A stretch of 64,000 nt of DNA. Source: Chrysoporthe austroafricana. Lineage: Eukaryota; Ascomycota; Sordariomycetes; Diaporthales; Cryphonectriaceae. Of the stretch, positions 11,189 through 21,796 are shown one piece after another; position 1 is the stretch's first letter, and each line of letters begins with the position of its first letter. The translations under genes and the position numbers were made by a program. Where the stretch lies: the NCBI GenBank assembly GCA_001051155.2, contig JYIP02000002.1, positions 4,533,583-4,597,582 of the forward strand, in the 5' to 3' direction. The notes beneath the pieces are model-generated. The model did not search any database. It was not told the origin of the DNA and was given only the letters and a program-made list of their open reading frames with translations.

Positions 11189-12300
11189 CTAGTTGGGCCA
11201 TATCGCATTAATCTCTTCCATGTGCCCTTCCTCGATAATAGAACTTGTCATTCCCATGTCTTGCTTAACGATAGGCCACCACCTCGCCTGATAGAGGAAT
11301 CTTACGTAAATGGTCCCATCCTTCTCATTCCTCTCTTCAACCAAGATAGCCTTTCTAGACATACTATTGGTGTACATACCCTGGCTGCTTGGAGGTTGCT
11401 GAAGGATCATAGCTAGTCGCATGCTGGTATTAATAGCGTCCGTCCATCCAGAAGGTGCCGTTATAGTGACACTGTAAAGATTACCTCCAGACCCAGAAGG
11501 AACACCATCCGCAATGCGGACTAGGAAGGCACACCTTGCGTTTTCCATCGTTTCCCCCGTCTCTGTCAGGACAGTAGTTATATCATATGTAAGGCTAGCG
11601 GGCAAGGCTGAGTCTCTACTGCGTCTCAGTTGACCCGCCTGGTCAACTGGATGGGCATATTGTACGTCTCTGAGAAATAGGCGGGTCCCGTCGGGGGTCG
11701 ACAAGAGGTGCCAACCCTTGTACTCGACCTGGAGGCTCTTGTCAGTGCGCACACCTGGTGGTTCGCTCTCCAGAGGAGGGTTGATCGGGGAGTCGGGGCT
11801 TCCGGGCGCCCAACCAAGCCTTGCATCTAGAAAGCGACTTCCAGGCGCGAAGATAATGCTTGGTGGGATACTCGGAACGTTGAGGAGAAGGGTCTTCAGC
11901 TTCTTCCGAGCGGCGGCTTCTGTATCCTGCTTGTCCTCCTCGCTGCGCTTGAGCTCGAGTAAAGCAACATGGATCAAGTTGTTCATAATACCCATGACAA
12001 GATATCGATCTAGGGTGACAGACGTAGGTCTTCGCCTTGCTTCTTGCCAGGAGAAGAAAAAGAGGAAATTGTCCACGCCGGGCTCTTCGTCCATTTGGCC
12101 ATCTCGAAATCCAAATCGCATACCAACCTCTTGTCTACAGCATCAAGCTCAAGCTGGAGTTCATTGTCCTCAACAAGCTAGTCGCTGTCCTCGGGGCCGG
12201 AGTGTACGCGCTATACTCACAAGGCAATTATGGACTGGATTCTCTCCCAGGTGCTCACGTCGAACTATCGAGCCACTCAGTGAATGTTGATCATCCTGCC
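11189..12300 (-). pseudogene. Hypothetical protein gene, probably frameshifted and 5'-eroded
   Basis: The longest intact frame is 12121-11189 (310 aa, ATG at 12121). It contains VDNFLFFFSWQEARRR, VTLDRYLVMGIMNNLI, and a C-terminal part with YDITTVLTETG and VRFLYQARWW. I do not recognise the family. Directly upstream, another frame reads very like protein (DNELQLELDAVDKRLVCDL, then EMAKW). It joins across a short intron-like segment, 12220-12178, with a GTGAGT donor and TAG acceptor. The two frames would be continuous only with one extra or missing base near 12085. I infer a gene damaged by a single indel, with its 5' end lost or obscured near the adjacent transposon fragment. An unrecognised intron is the alternative. 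Confidence 0.5.
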
Positions 12301-12479
12301 GAGGTCTATATGGGCCCCAGCATCGGCGATGGGCATAATCACCCCAAGCTTCTCTATAAGGTCTGTAGCACTCGGTGACAACTGTTGTCTTGATGCTAAC
12401 GGAGATGTAGTAGGTCTGCAGCTTTTGACCAAGAACATGGAGTAGAGCGGATGACAAGGTCCGATTCTGCTAAGGTAAT

Positions 12480-13323
12480 GGCGGATTGATGAAGAAGCCC
12501 AAGCTCGAGAACTAGGCTCTTTTTTCTGTATCGGACGTAAAGAAGATACCCCCAGGACTAAGCCATTCTCTGCTTGGCCTTCAATTATTCCAGCGTGGTC
12601 CATATTCCATCGGTTGGCTGGCTTGATTGGCTGAAGGCGAGACATATCAAGTAGACGAAACTAGCGTTAAATTATTTCGATTGTAGCTCTATTGTTCCGG
12701 GCCGAAGCAATCTGACGAGCCTTTCTAATCTGTATGCCTGGATTTCTCCTTAAAAAGGACTCAGCCCATCTCTTTCCTAGAGGCTGAGAGTCTCCTTTAA
12801 TAGCTAGGATATTCCGAGCACAGATCTTAAGATCTGAATGGCCAGGCGAGAGCCCTAGTCTTTCTTGCAAAGAAGCCATTCAGCTAGTCGTCGTTCCTGG
12901 TCAATAGAGAGCCTTTGTCTTGATTCGTGGGCTATTTCATGGCGTTCTTTCCGGCAAAGCGAGGCGGACATATAGCTCATGAGCTATTTGTACCCCCCAC
13001 GACCTTTTGTACCCCCCATAACTTTCTTTGTACCCCCCATAACTTTCTTTGTACCCCCCACGAGCTAGAACCCCAAGCGATGCTGAAGGGTAGCCCTCGG
13101 AACTCCCCATTCGATCAAGGCTTTCCTTATAGATTAGCCTTTTCTAATAGCCTCGAGGGTCTGATGAGCTTTGTTTTCAGTATACGGCTTCAATGGACAA
13201 TGATAAAGATCTTATGAAGATATAAAATTGTCCAGATAAAAAATGGTAGAGAAAATAAATGGTATATAGTGGTGGTTAATATAGCGGGGTGAAGGTGGCT
13301 CAGTAAGGGGGGTGGCCCACTTA
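12480..13323 (-). mobile_element. Truncated pogo/Fot1 transposon copy
   Basis: This copy aligns by eye to bases 6440-7212 of the first element. It has matching segments of the transposase (KPANRWNMDHAGIIEGQ, PLGKRWAESFLRRNPGIQI, LGLSPGHSDLK) on the same strand, and a degenerate right end GGTGGCCCACTTA at 13311-13323. Homology stops near 12480, so the catalytic C-terminal half and left TIR are missing. Frames are broken. A repeat-containing insertion at about 12981-13067 interrupts the N-terminal HTH region. Confidence 0.8.
12987..13059 (+). repeat. Four-copy tandem repeat inside the truncated pogo copy
   Basis: The 12-mer TTTGTACCCCCC occurs at 12987, 13006, 13027 and 13048, spacing 19, 21 and 21. 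It is preceded by the perfect palindrome TAGCTCATGAGCTA (12973-12986). The hexamer GAGCTA occurs at 12981-12986 and again at 13062-13067, bracketing the repeats. Confidence 0.85.
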
Positions 13324-13713
13324 TACCTCACGACTCTTTCTCGCTGGTTCCACAATTGCATTTAACACCGTGCCCGACTCGGCCACGGAAAGTCTTCGCC
13401 CCCGAGTTGCCGGCCAGTTGTAGATGTTCTATATTATGTGGAAAATATTCTATACTACGTGTACTCTCCATGGGGTCCCCCACTGTAGGCATCGAAACTT
13501 AAATGCCAACAAAATCCCATTCCTTTCGTCCATTGAGGTTTGACCGTTGGTCTTCGTTAAGCACCCATCTGGGATTCTCTCCTGCATCTGAACTGCTCTC
13601 TGTCCAACCCACCAAGCGCGCAAACTCTGCATCCAACCTCGGGCAGAGAAGTCTCCTGAACCATCATCGAGAATTCGCACCTCACAAGGCCATCAGCGAC
13701 GGCCTTACAATTC
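13324..13713. other. Intergenic, promoter side of the monooxygenase
   Basis: This stretch lies between the pogo fragment and the FAD monooxygenase start. There is no gene and no clear TATA element. Confidence 0.5.
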
Positions 13714-15105
13714 ATGATGCCTTCGGCTGAGGGATCAAACAGGGCGAAAGTGGCCATTATCGGTGCAGGGTTGACAGGCCTAATAACTGCACATGGCTTG
13801 AAACAGGTATTGAGGCTGAGACGCACCCCATCACGTTTAGATGCTAGATTCATCCGAGATACTGAGACCTGGCACGCAGAATGGTATTGACGTGGTTGTG
13901 TTCGACGCTGAGCCCAGCATTGATGAACGCTCAAGTCGGGATCGGACAATATATATCCACTGGTCGATGCCTACTTTGAGAAGTCTGGTGCCAGCCTCCA
14001 TTATGGACAAGTTCCTGGAGGCCGTCTGTAACCCTTACTTGGATTTCACCAAAGAGGAGGCAGAAAGTATCGCCTTCTATAACGGTCTAACCGAGGACCT
14101 TATGTTCACGGAACCAGCGCCAGGAGGCAGGCGTATCAGTCGGCAAAGGCTGCGGAAAGTCTTTGCTGAGGGGCTTGACATCGAATGGGGCATGAAGATT
14201 GAGGAGCTGTCGCCAAGCACCAACAGTGTTCGTATGATGTTTGAGGGCGGAAAAATACGAGATGCTAGTTTCGTGCTGGGCACCGACGGAGCCTCTTCCA
14301 AGGTACGTCAACTTTTGTTCACGCCTGAATTGGCCCGCCCCACAGGATCTGGAGTTGTAATGGGTATGTGCATCGCCAAATACGGCGATGCTGATAAGGT
14401 TTCACGTATCACAAAGGCACATCCTGTCACCGCTTTCTCACTAGGACCTAACGCTATCGCAGCCTGTGGCAGTAAGTTGAATACCCATAGGACACTTCGA
14501 AAGTCAGTAGACTGACTGTTTCATGCAGCCTCGCATGTTGACAATCCTCAGGATATGTCCACCTGGACAGTCTTTTGGTTTAAGGCTTGGAGGGGAGAGC
14601 CCGTTACCCTTCAAGGCAAAGCGGCAGTCGACTTCATGAAAAGAAACACGGACAATATCTACGAAGTGCATAAGTCAGCTATCAGCTGGACTCCCGAAGA
14701 TAGCTCATGCTATGTTGGCGAAGGGCGATACTGGGTTCCGATTCCCTGGAACAACTTTGGTGGCAGGGTGACATTAGCCGGCGATGCTGCTCATCCAGTC
14801 CTGCCTTGTAAGTTGAACGTATTACGAAAATGACGATCCCCGATTAACAAATATTCGCAGTCCGGGGCCAAGGATTGAATCATGGCATTATTGATGCACA
14901 GAACTATGTGGAGGCCATGGTCAAGTTGACGAAGACTTCCGATGCAGCGGCAGTCGCGGAGGTAATGACAGCGTACGATGCTGAGGTCGTTGAGAGAGGC
15001 GCCAAAGCGGTAAAACAATCCGTCCAGGAAGCTGAGGACTCATTTGATAGCACCTCGTTCTCAAAGACGCTCTTGGCGTCAAGGGGAATTCGCAGGTGCG
15101 CTTGA
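13714..15105 (+). CDS. FAD-dependent monooxygenase
   Basis: Exons 13714-13806, 13880-14471, 14529-14807 and 14861-15105 (402 aa, or 401 from the second ATG at 13717); all three introns (73, 57, 53 nt) have GT...AG ends and keep frame. The family's flavoprotein motifs are present: the N-terminal dinucleotide fold GAGLTGLI near residue 20, the DG motif LGTDGASSKVR, and the GD motif GDAAHPVLPFRGQG with the following NHGIIDAQN. The protein belongs to the PHBH-like single-component aromatic or polyketide hydroxylases, which use NAD(P)H and O2. No polyketide synthase or terpene enzyme adjoins it, so the substrate is unknown. It sits between a transposon fragment and the NLR gene. Confidence 0.88.
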
Positions 15106-15943
15106 AAACAAGACGCCCATGATGTGAACACAGTTCCCACATTCTCCAGATATTAGTTTCCATAGTTTATCCTCTACCAATTAGATTTTTGTCTGTGTCT
15201 GCGCATCCTGTCGTGTCCTGTATGTGGCATCTACCTCTCGTGCTCCTGCATGTTCCAGACCCGCCGCCGTCTTGATCTTCCCATCTGGACGTGCGTAGAC
15301 GGTTCGCCGTCTAGGTCGAAAAGTCGCTGTCATGGCCGCCGAATTTGGCCGGCGCGTGTCGCCATTTTCGGGAGCCTCGACAGTATCCTGACCCCAGAGT
15401 TCCGGGCCCTGTGTCCTGGCTCCCATGTCCATATCCCGGCTCCCGTATCCTGGATCTTGAGTCGTGAACCCCGAGCTGTGAACCCCTGTTCGCGGACCCC
15501 GGGCCGTAGATCCTGGCACGAGCTCCCTCCCGGCCTGGAGGAGGGGTCGGTCGACGTGGCGCTCCGAGCTCGCTGGCGGAACCGACGGGACGTAGGTGCT
15601 CGCTGGCCTGGAGGACACGGACACTGAGGTCGTAGTTGTAAGTCGCGGTGGCACCTGGATCCTACATACTGAGTCCAATACTAAGTACTAATGTTCCGAT
15701 ATAAAGAGTCGAACCTGACCCTAACCGATGCTATACGCGCATGCAAGTTTCCGACTGGGTCCCTCAGCAATAGGGACCCCCCTAGGCCTCTGCCACATTA
15801 CCTAAATTCTGCTTACGTGGTCTTGCATTATCTTGGCTATATAGCGAGCGATTTTACTAGCCCAATTCTGACACGACTCACTTCCCGCTGTCATCCAACC
15901 CCGCACAGCAAATTGAACCCCCCTCGAACTCTTATAGAAAATC
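15106..15943. other. Intergenic, low complexity in part
   Basis: Bases 15250-15680 are GC-rich with degenerate copies of short CCTGG/CCCGG-type phrases, giving long chance frames on both strands (165 aa on the minus strand). None resembles a protein family. The rest is the likely promoter of the NLR gene. Confidence 0.5.
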
Positions 15944-18900
15944 ATGACAAAAGTCGGTCGCAACGGATTTACGCTGCTAGGAGGTAGTACGGGCGTTAGG
16001 GATGTGCCGCACCGGGTCAAGTATATGATCTCGGCTCGATTATAGGTGGCGTAACTGACGCAGCACAGCATTATCTTTGTGCACGGCCTCAGGGGACATC
16101 CGAGATTCACGTGGGAGACGAACCGGGCTGCGACCAGCAACGATGCCGAAAGCACGACATCACGCGGAAGGGCAGCAAGCAAGCTACCAGCTTTCAAGTC
16201 CCTCTTTACATCGAAGCAATCGCCTTCGGCTTCCGACGAGAAGGGCGGGGAGCCGTCCGCCAAGGTGTTCTGGCCCGAGGACTATCTTGTCGAGGACATG
16301 CCCGAAGCGAGAGTATGGACATACGGGTACAATGCGGATGTGATTGGAGGCCTGTTTAAGGCAAACAATAAGAACAGCGTATCGCAGCATGGACGGGATC
16401 TTGCGAGAAGGCTTGAGAGGGAACTTGGGAACGAGGCGAGTCCAGAATGAATGCCCTCGCAACGGCTGGGCTAACAACTGTTCTAGTATCCCATCATATT
16501 CGTAGCGCACAGCCTCGGCGGCATTATTGTGAAGGATGTATGTCGAACAGCCCTTGAACTCTCCTACAAAATACTAATTCTTATCTAGGCCCTGCACAGA
16601 TCCGAAAAATGTCGCCAGCGGACAAGACTGATCGTCTTCCTCGGCACACCTCATCGAGGAAGTGGGTCTGCAGGATGGGGCGAGATTGCATCCAACTTGG
16701 CTCGCCTGGCTCTGCAGGATTCCAATAAGAAAATAATCAAGACTCTCGAGGCGAATAGCGAGGTCCTGGATATCATACACGAAGAGTTCATAGCCTTAAT
16801 ATATGAGCAGCACATTAAAGTCTACTCATTCCAGGAAGCACGCGGCATAGCGGGCATGAAAGGACTAGACAACAAGGTGAATTTATCATCATCTTCAATT
16901 CATCCACAGGCGCTAATCAGACAATACAATCAGGTTGTAGACGACTTCTCTTCGAAGCTTGATCTTCCACGACAATTCGAGACTATTGAGAGCATTGACG
17001 CGAATCATATGCAGATGGCAAGATGTGATAATAGAGACGATCTACGATATCGTACTTTTCTGGGCGTTCTCTCGCAGTTCATGCGCAATGATATGCTGGA
17101 TAGAGATGAAGCTGGAGCCGAAACAAGAGTCCCTATAGCATATCCCGTAGGAACTCAGCAGACGACAGTTGCCGATAGACTAGATGGCAGTCGCGATGGT
17201 TAGTCTCAAAATACTTGTATCATGCAGTACAGTAGTTGCTGATTATATCGCAGCTAGAACTGCCTCATCTTGCTATTCCATCCCATTTCGCGAGAATACA
17301 AAATTTGTCGGACGAGACAAGTTACTGGATTCGCTTAAACAGAAGTTCTTTCACCAAAACCTTCGAAAGCTAGCGCTTGTTGGCCTAGGCGGCATCGGCA
17401 AGACGCAAGTCGCTCTCAACTTTGCGTACTGGGTTCGGCAGATCAAGCCAGAGTATTCTATCTTCTGGGTGCCGGCATTGAGCGGTGCGGCTTTCGAACA
17501 AGCATACGACGCGATTGCAAAAAAGCTTCCTGCACAAGTGAGAGACAAGGACGAGGACCCGAAAAGGGTGGTCCAGCGATATCTGAGCTCAGGAATGATC
17601 GGATCATGGCTTCTCGTCGTGGACAATGCAGACGATGAAGACATATTTTTCGGCCCCTCAACCGTACCAGGCGGCCTATACGATTTTCTTCCGGAGCGGG
17701 AAGGTGGCCTCATCTTGTTCACGACACGTTCCCGGAAACTAGCGGTAGAGACCGAGGCCGACATCATTGATATACCCGAGATGGATTCGGATGAGGCGAT
17801 AGGTCTTCTGAGGAAATGGCTACCCCAGGAGCAATTGATGGATGCTACAGCAGTGCGGAAGCTGCTGGAAGAGCTCACATACCTTCCGCTAGCGATCACG
17901 CAAGCAGCAGCGTACCTGAAGACAACCCAAGTATCAATTGCAGACTATCTACAGCTACTACGAGGCACAGAGAAAGATATGGTCAACTTGTTAAGCCGAG
18001 AGTTCCGCGACGGCAATCGATATGCAGGATCGCATAATGCTGTGGCAACAACCTGGCTCGTGTCCTTCGAGCAGATTCGCAGATACGATCCGACTGCTGC
18101 TGATCTGCTAGCATTTATATCTTGCATCGAGCCGAAAGCAATACCTCGTTCTCTTTTTCCTAGCCCTGAGTCAGAAGAGACTGTCTACGCTATTGGGACA
18201 CTACGTGGATATGCCTTTTTGGTCAGTCAGGAGGATTCAGTTTTCGACATGCACAACCTAGTGCACCTGGCAACACGGTCATGGGTAGCAAAGCAAGGCT
18301 TCGCCGCGCAAACCAAAGAGACAACAATACGTCATCTAGAAGAGATTTTCCCATCTGATGATTTTGCGAACCGAAATTTGTGGAGGGAGTACCTGCCACA
18401 TGCTCTGAAGGTACTCCAAGAAAGTGAAGACTTGGATATGAAAGAAGCAGCTGACCTTTATTATTGGGTTGGCCGATGTCTAAAAGTGGATGGACGAATC
18501 AAGGCAGCTGTGGCATGTTTGACGAAATGCTGCTTGTGGAGGGAGAGCCACTTCTCTGACAAAACCCATCCTTCCCGATTAGCATCACAGCATACGCTCG
18601 CACAAGCTTATGAAGCAAACGGGCAGGTGAAAGAGGCTATTGGGCTGCTAGAGCATTTGGTAAAAATCCAGGAAATAACGCTCGACAAAACCCATCCTGA
18701 CCGACTAGCATCACAGCACACGCTCGCACAAGCTTATGAAGCAAACGGGCAAGTGAAAGAGGCTATTGGGCTGCTAGAGCATGTGGTAAAAATCGAGGAA
18801 ATAACGCTCGACGAAACCCATCCTTCCCGACTAGTATCACAGCACGCGCTCGCAGAAGCTTATGAAACAAATGGGCAAATGAAAGAGGCTATTGGGCTGC

Positions 18901-19037
18901 TAGAGCATGTAGTAAAAATCCGGGAAATAACGCTCGACGAAACCCATCCTGACCGACTAGCATCACAGCATGCATTCGCACGAGCTTATGAAGCGAATGA
19001 GCAGGTGAAGAAGGTTAAACTTCAAAAGGCAGAATAG
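15944..19037 (+). CDS. NLR-type STAND protein: SesB-like hydrolase, NB-ARC, TPR repeats
   Basis: Six exons: 15944-16020, 16069-16435, 16487-16537, 16589-16876, 16934-17198 and 17254-19037 (943 aa, frame kept throughout). Intron 2 (16436-16486) has a GC donor. Residues of about 25-260 form an alpha/beta-hydrolase: IIFVHGLRGHP, the nucleophile elbow VAHSLGG (Ser about 157) and FLGTPHRG. This matches the SesB-like effector domain of fungal NLRs. NB-ARC follows: ENTKFVGRD, P-loop GLGGIGKT (393-400), Walker B LLVVDNADD, LFTTRSR, YLPLAIT and an MHD-like DMHNLVH. From about residue 785 come three full and one partial 42-residue TPR units. Proteins of this architecture are oligomerising immune or heterokaryon-incompatibility receptors in which the repeats sense a ligand and the hydrolase is the effector. 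The ligand here is unknown. The last TPR ends abruptly (KVKLQKAE), suggesting repeat loss. Confidence 0.9.
18558..19020 (+). repeat. 126-bp TPR-encoding tandem repeats
   Basis: Units begin at 18558, 18684, 18810 and 18936, exactly 126 bp apart; the fourth is partial. Adjacent units differ at only a few positions. Each encodes one TPR unit with the core LASQHTLAQAYEANGQVKEA. Confidence 0.95.
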
Positions 19038-19817
19038 AATAAGAGTCTGAATTATCAAATTTGGTATAAATATTGGAATTTTTTATTATATTTCTTCATC
19101 TTTTTTGTGTTATTTCCAAGCTAAGTATATTAGCTTATGCTCATGGTTGCCTCTTTATATAAGAACATTGCAGATGAGTGGATTGTAACGATTATCGCAG
19201 TAATACAAGGACTGAGTATATCAAAGGAATATATGCAAGGTAAGAGCGGTTGAGTACTATCTGCTGTATACGGAAATACAACAATGATTCTCGAGTGCGA
19301 GTGCTTATTAGCTGCGAGGCTATCACTCAGATGTCTTGTGTCCAAATGATACTTAGATTGACTACTGAAGGGCTATAAGGAGTCCTATCTATCTGGACGA
19401 GACCTAATTTCATCCGTGTTCACACCTTATTCAGTCTCAGAGTATTTGACAGTGTGCTTTCGGGACTTCACGATGCTTTGGGATATGGACGAATATGAGC
19501 TCTTTGGCCGCCGGCGGCTATGAGGAAGTTCTTTCGTCGCGACAAGCTTGCGCCATGGCAACACCTTCGACCTCGCAAATACAACTGTCCTGGAGGCAGC
19601 CGGAATCATTGGTCGGCGTTATTGTACGGTCACACTTCAAAGATCCGCTGCAGAGAATACTCGCGAAACTACTGTTATTGTATCTATCGTCACACTAGGC
19701 GCTCGTGGGACCAGCTCCACTGACCCCCCCGCGTACTGGCCACATACATCGCGTTCTCCCTGGAGATAGCACTCACCTCCAGTCTGGCATATCTCACTAC
19801 AGTTTGGGGACTGTTCA
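19038..19817. other. Gene-poor, AT-rich stretch after the NLR
   Basis: The first 400 bases are strongly AT-rich and probably the 3' UTR. Coding-like fragments in shifting frames appear from about 19450. They may belong to the hypothetical frame that follows, but no consistent splicing was found. Confidence 0.45.
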
Positions 19818-20360
19818 TTGGAACATATTCTGTTGATCTGCATCACTGTCTCCAACATCATCATGTTTATGACCAACATTCCTCTTCGGTGCTCTCGGCC
19901 TCTGACTCTCAGATGGGCTTGTCTGGAGCTGGCGATCGTGTTCAGCATACAGGCTGCTCTGCTGGCCGCTGTCTCAAACGAGGATGGGGTTGAGCGATGT
20001 TCCAGCTTGGTCTGGCTTGCCGTCTTCTTTTCTTTGTCCCTGTTTAAGAAGTTTGTGCACGCAATAATAGGCCCTGAAAACATTCTGTCGGAGCAGCCAG
20101 GTTTCATTGAGAGTATACAGCCTCTCTCCTTATCCAGTCGGTGCGCGGCTTTGGTGTTTATTTCTATGCTTCCTATATCAGAGAAGGCAGACCGATGGGC
20201 TTGGTGGGACAATTTTATGCCGGACAATGCTCGTCGGAGAGAATACCTCGCCGGACTGGAGGAATCTGAAGTCTTCAACACTGTCAGAGTGGAAAAGTCA
20301 AATCGAGACTCGACAAAATATTGGCACAAATTCAAGCAGGTCATCAGCAGAGAAAGCTAA
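19818..20360 (+). CDS. Hypothetical protein with hydrophobic segments, possibly the 3' part of an eroded gene
   Basis: An open frame ends at 20360. It begins with two or three hydrophobic stretches (HILLICITVSNIIMFM, LELAIVFSIQAALLA, SLVWLAVFFSLSLF). It ends in a polar tail with WDNFMPDNARRREYLAGLEE and RDSTKYWHKFKQ, which looks like real protein. I do not recognise a family. The true start is unknown and may lie further upstream across introns. A 235-aa frame on the opposite strand covers the same DNA, but its residue pattern is less convincing. Confidence 0.35.
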   Translation: MEHILLICITVSNIIMFMTNIPLRCSRPLTLRWACLELAIVFSIQAALLAAVSNEDGVERCSSLVWLAVFFSLSLFKKFVHAIIGPENILSEQPGFIESIQPLSLSSRCAALVFISMLPISEKADRWAWWDNFMPDNARRREYLAGLEESEVFNTVRVEKSNRDSTKYWHKFKQVISRES

Positions 20361-20744
20361 CGGGTCTCTTTTGGAAGCCGTAAATGTGCTGTAAAACCAA
20401 CACCTTCGTGGTGCTCTATAGCGTTATTTCGACGTCATCTTGCCGAAAACTCAGAGCGGACCTGAGGGGACTCGAGTCTGATCATGCTGCCAACAGGCCG
20501 ACTAATGAATGAGAGTTTCGGAATTTGGTACGTGTTGCTACTAAATGTGAATCTTGTATTGATTTAATCAGCGAGAGAGATAGAGCGTTATAGTTTGGGA
20601 TTGTTCTTGTTGCATTGAAACCCAGAATACCCAATGCGAGCTAGAATTCTACGCCTATCGATATCAAGATCATTCAGCCTTTATTTTATGTCTTCCTTGT
20701 GCCAGGCGCTTTTTCTCATACTCTCGCAAGAACCGATTCTGCAA

Positions 20745-21796
20745 TCATTGCTTCTTGTTCTGGGCGTAAATGAAGTTTGCAGCTTTCGAAGACTTAGCAC
20801 CTGATCGAGTCATATGCTAGAACCAACATGGAAAGGCGTGAGAGGATCATCAATTCCTTGGGACCAAGAAGAGTGGACATGGCGACCTCAAACTCTGTCA
20901 AAATACAGGGGGAGGGGGGAAGTGAAACTGGAAACATGAGATAGAGGAGAGAGGAGGGAAGGTCTCACCGATGGGGATCAAGCCATTCTCTTGCGAACAT
21001 CGCCGCACACCAACCCTCTTACCCTCATACTCAAATCCCCAGTGCTGCCGATCCTCCGGCTTGCTCAGATCCAGCGGCTCGGTTGTCCCATTTGCCGGGG
21101 CAAATATGAGAAAAACATAGCGGTGCTTGCCCGTCTTCTCCGGAGGCCCTGGCGGCTTGTACGGCATGACGTCCTCAAGCTCCGCAGATGACAGCTTGAC
21201 CGGCGAGCAGGCTGTTGCGGGGTCGTCGGACACCGCGAGGCCCGTGGCAATCCAGTGGCAGAACTCTGACCATTTCGGGTTGTCACGCGAGGGAGCGTCC
21301 GGGTCGGTGACCGCGACGACGTACGTCATGTTGGCGAGGGAAGTGCAGGGAGACTCAGATGAGGACTTGGGCGGGCTGAGCGTGATGGTCGGTGGGTCCT
21401 GGAGCCTCTTCGGCTTCAGGGTGTTCCCGAGGTGTGCATAGCTTTTCGAGGACCATTCTGCCTCAATGAGAAGCGAAGGAAGAAAATCGTCGATGACTTG
21501 GGCAGGAAGATGTTAGCGTTCATGTTGCTCGCTCTCGTCCCGTGCAGCCCCTGGGCCACTGTGAGGGACCAACTGACCGGTAGGAATGATCTCGGCTTGT
21601 TTCAGTCTTTAACGAAGATCAGTTGGCATGTTCACATCAGTAGATTGCTCACTTACTCTTTCTTGACTTGGTATACATCTTTCACAGTATTGTGCTGAGC
21701 GGCATCCAGCGGGACCTGCTGTCTATCATCCTCTCGCAAAGCGGTGACACCGGTCGCAATGGAGAAAGCGGACAGCAGCAACTTGGCTAAAACCAT
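20745..21796 (-). CDS. Secreted PEBP-family protein (carboxypeptidase Y inhibitor-like)
   Basis: Exons 21796-21657, 21606-21578, 21496-20969 and 20782-20745 (244 aa); introns 50, 81 and 186 nt, all GT-AG and in frame. The start at 21796 gives a signal peptide (MVLAKLLLSAFSIATGVTA). The PEBP fold follows: AEIIPTVIDDF, the ligand-pocket motif VAVTDPDAPSR, CHWIATG, PPGPPEKTGKHRYVFLIF and a C-terminal NFIYAQN. PEBP proteins bind phosphate groups or phospholipids; the yeast TFS1 relative inhibits carboxypeptidase Y. The signal peptide distinguishes this one from the cytosolic members, so an extracellular or vacuolar role is inferred. The last exon is only 38 nt and is easily missed. Confidence 0.88.

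Noticed and set aside
15181..15678. 165-aa minus-strand frame
   Set aside because: Low-complexity, repetitive source DNA; no family resemblance, and the plus strand is equally open.
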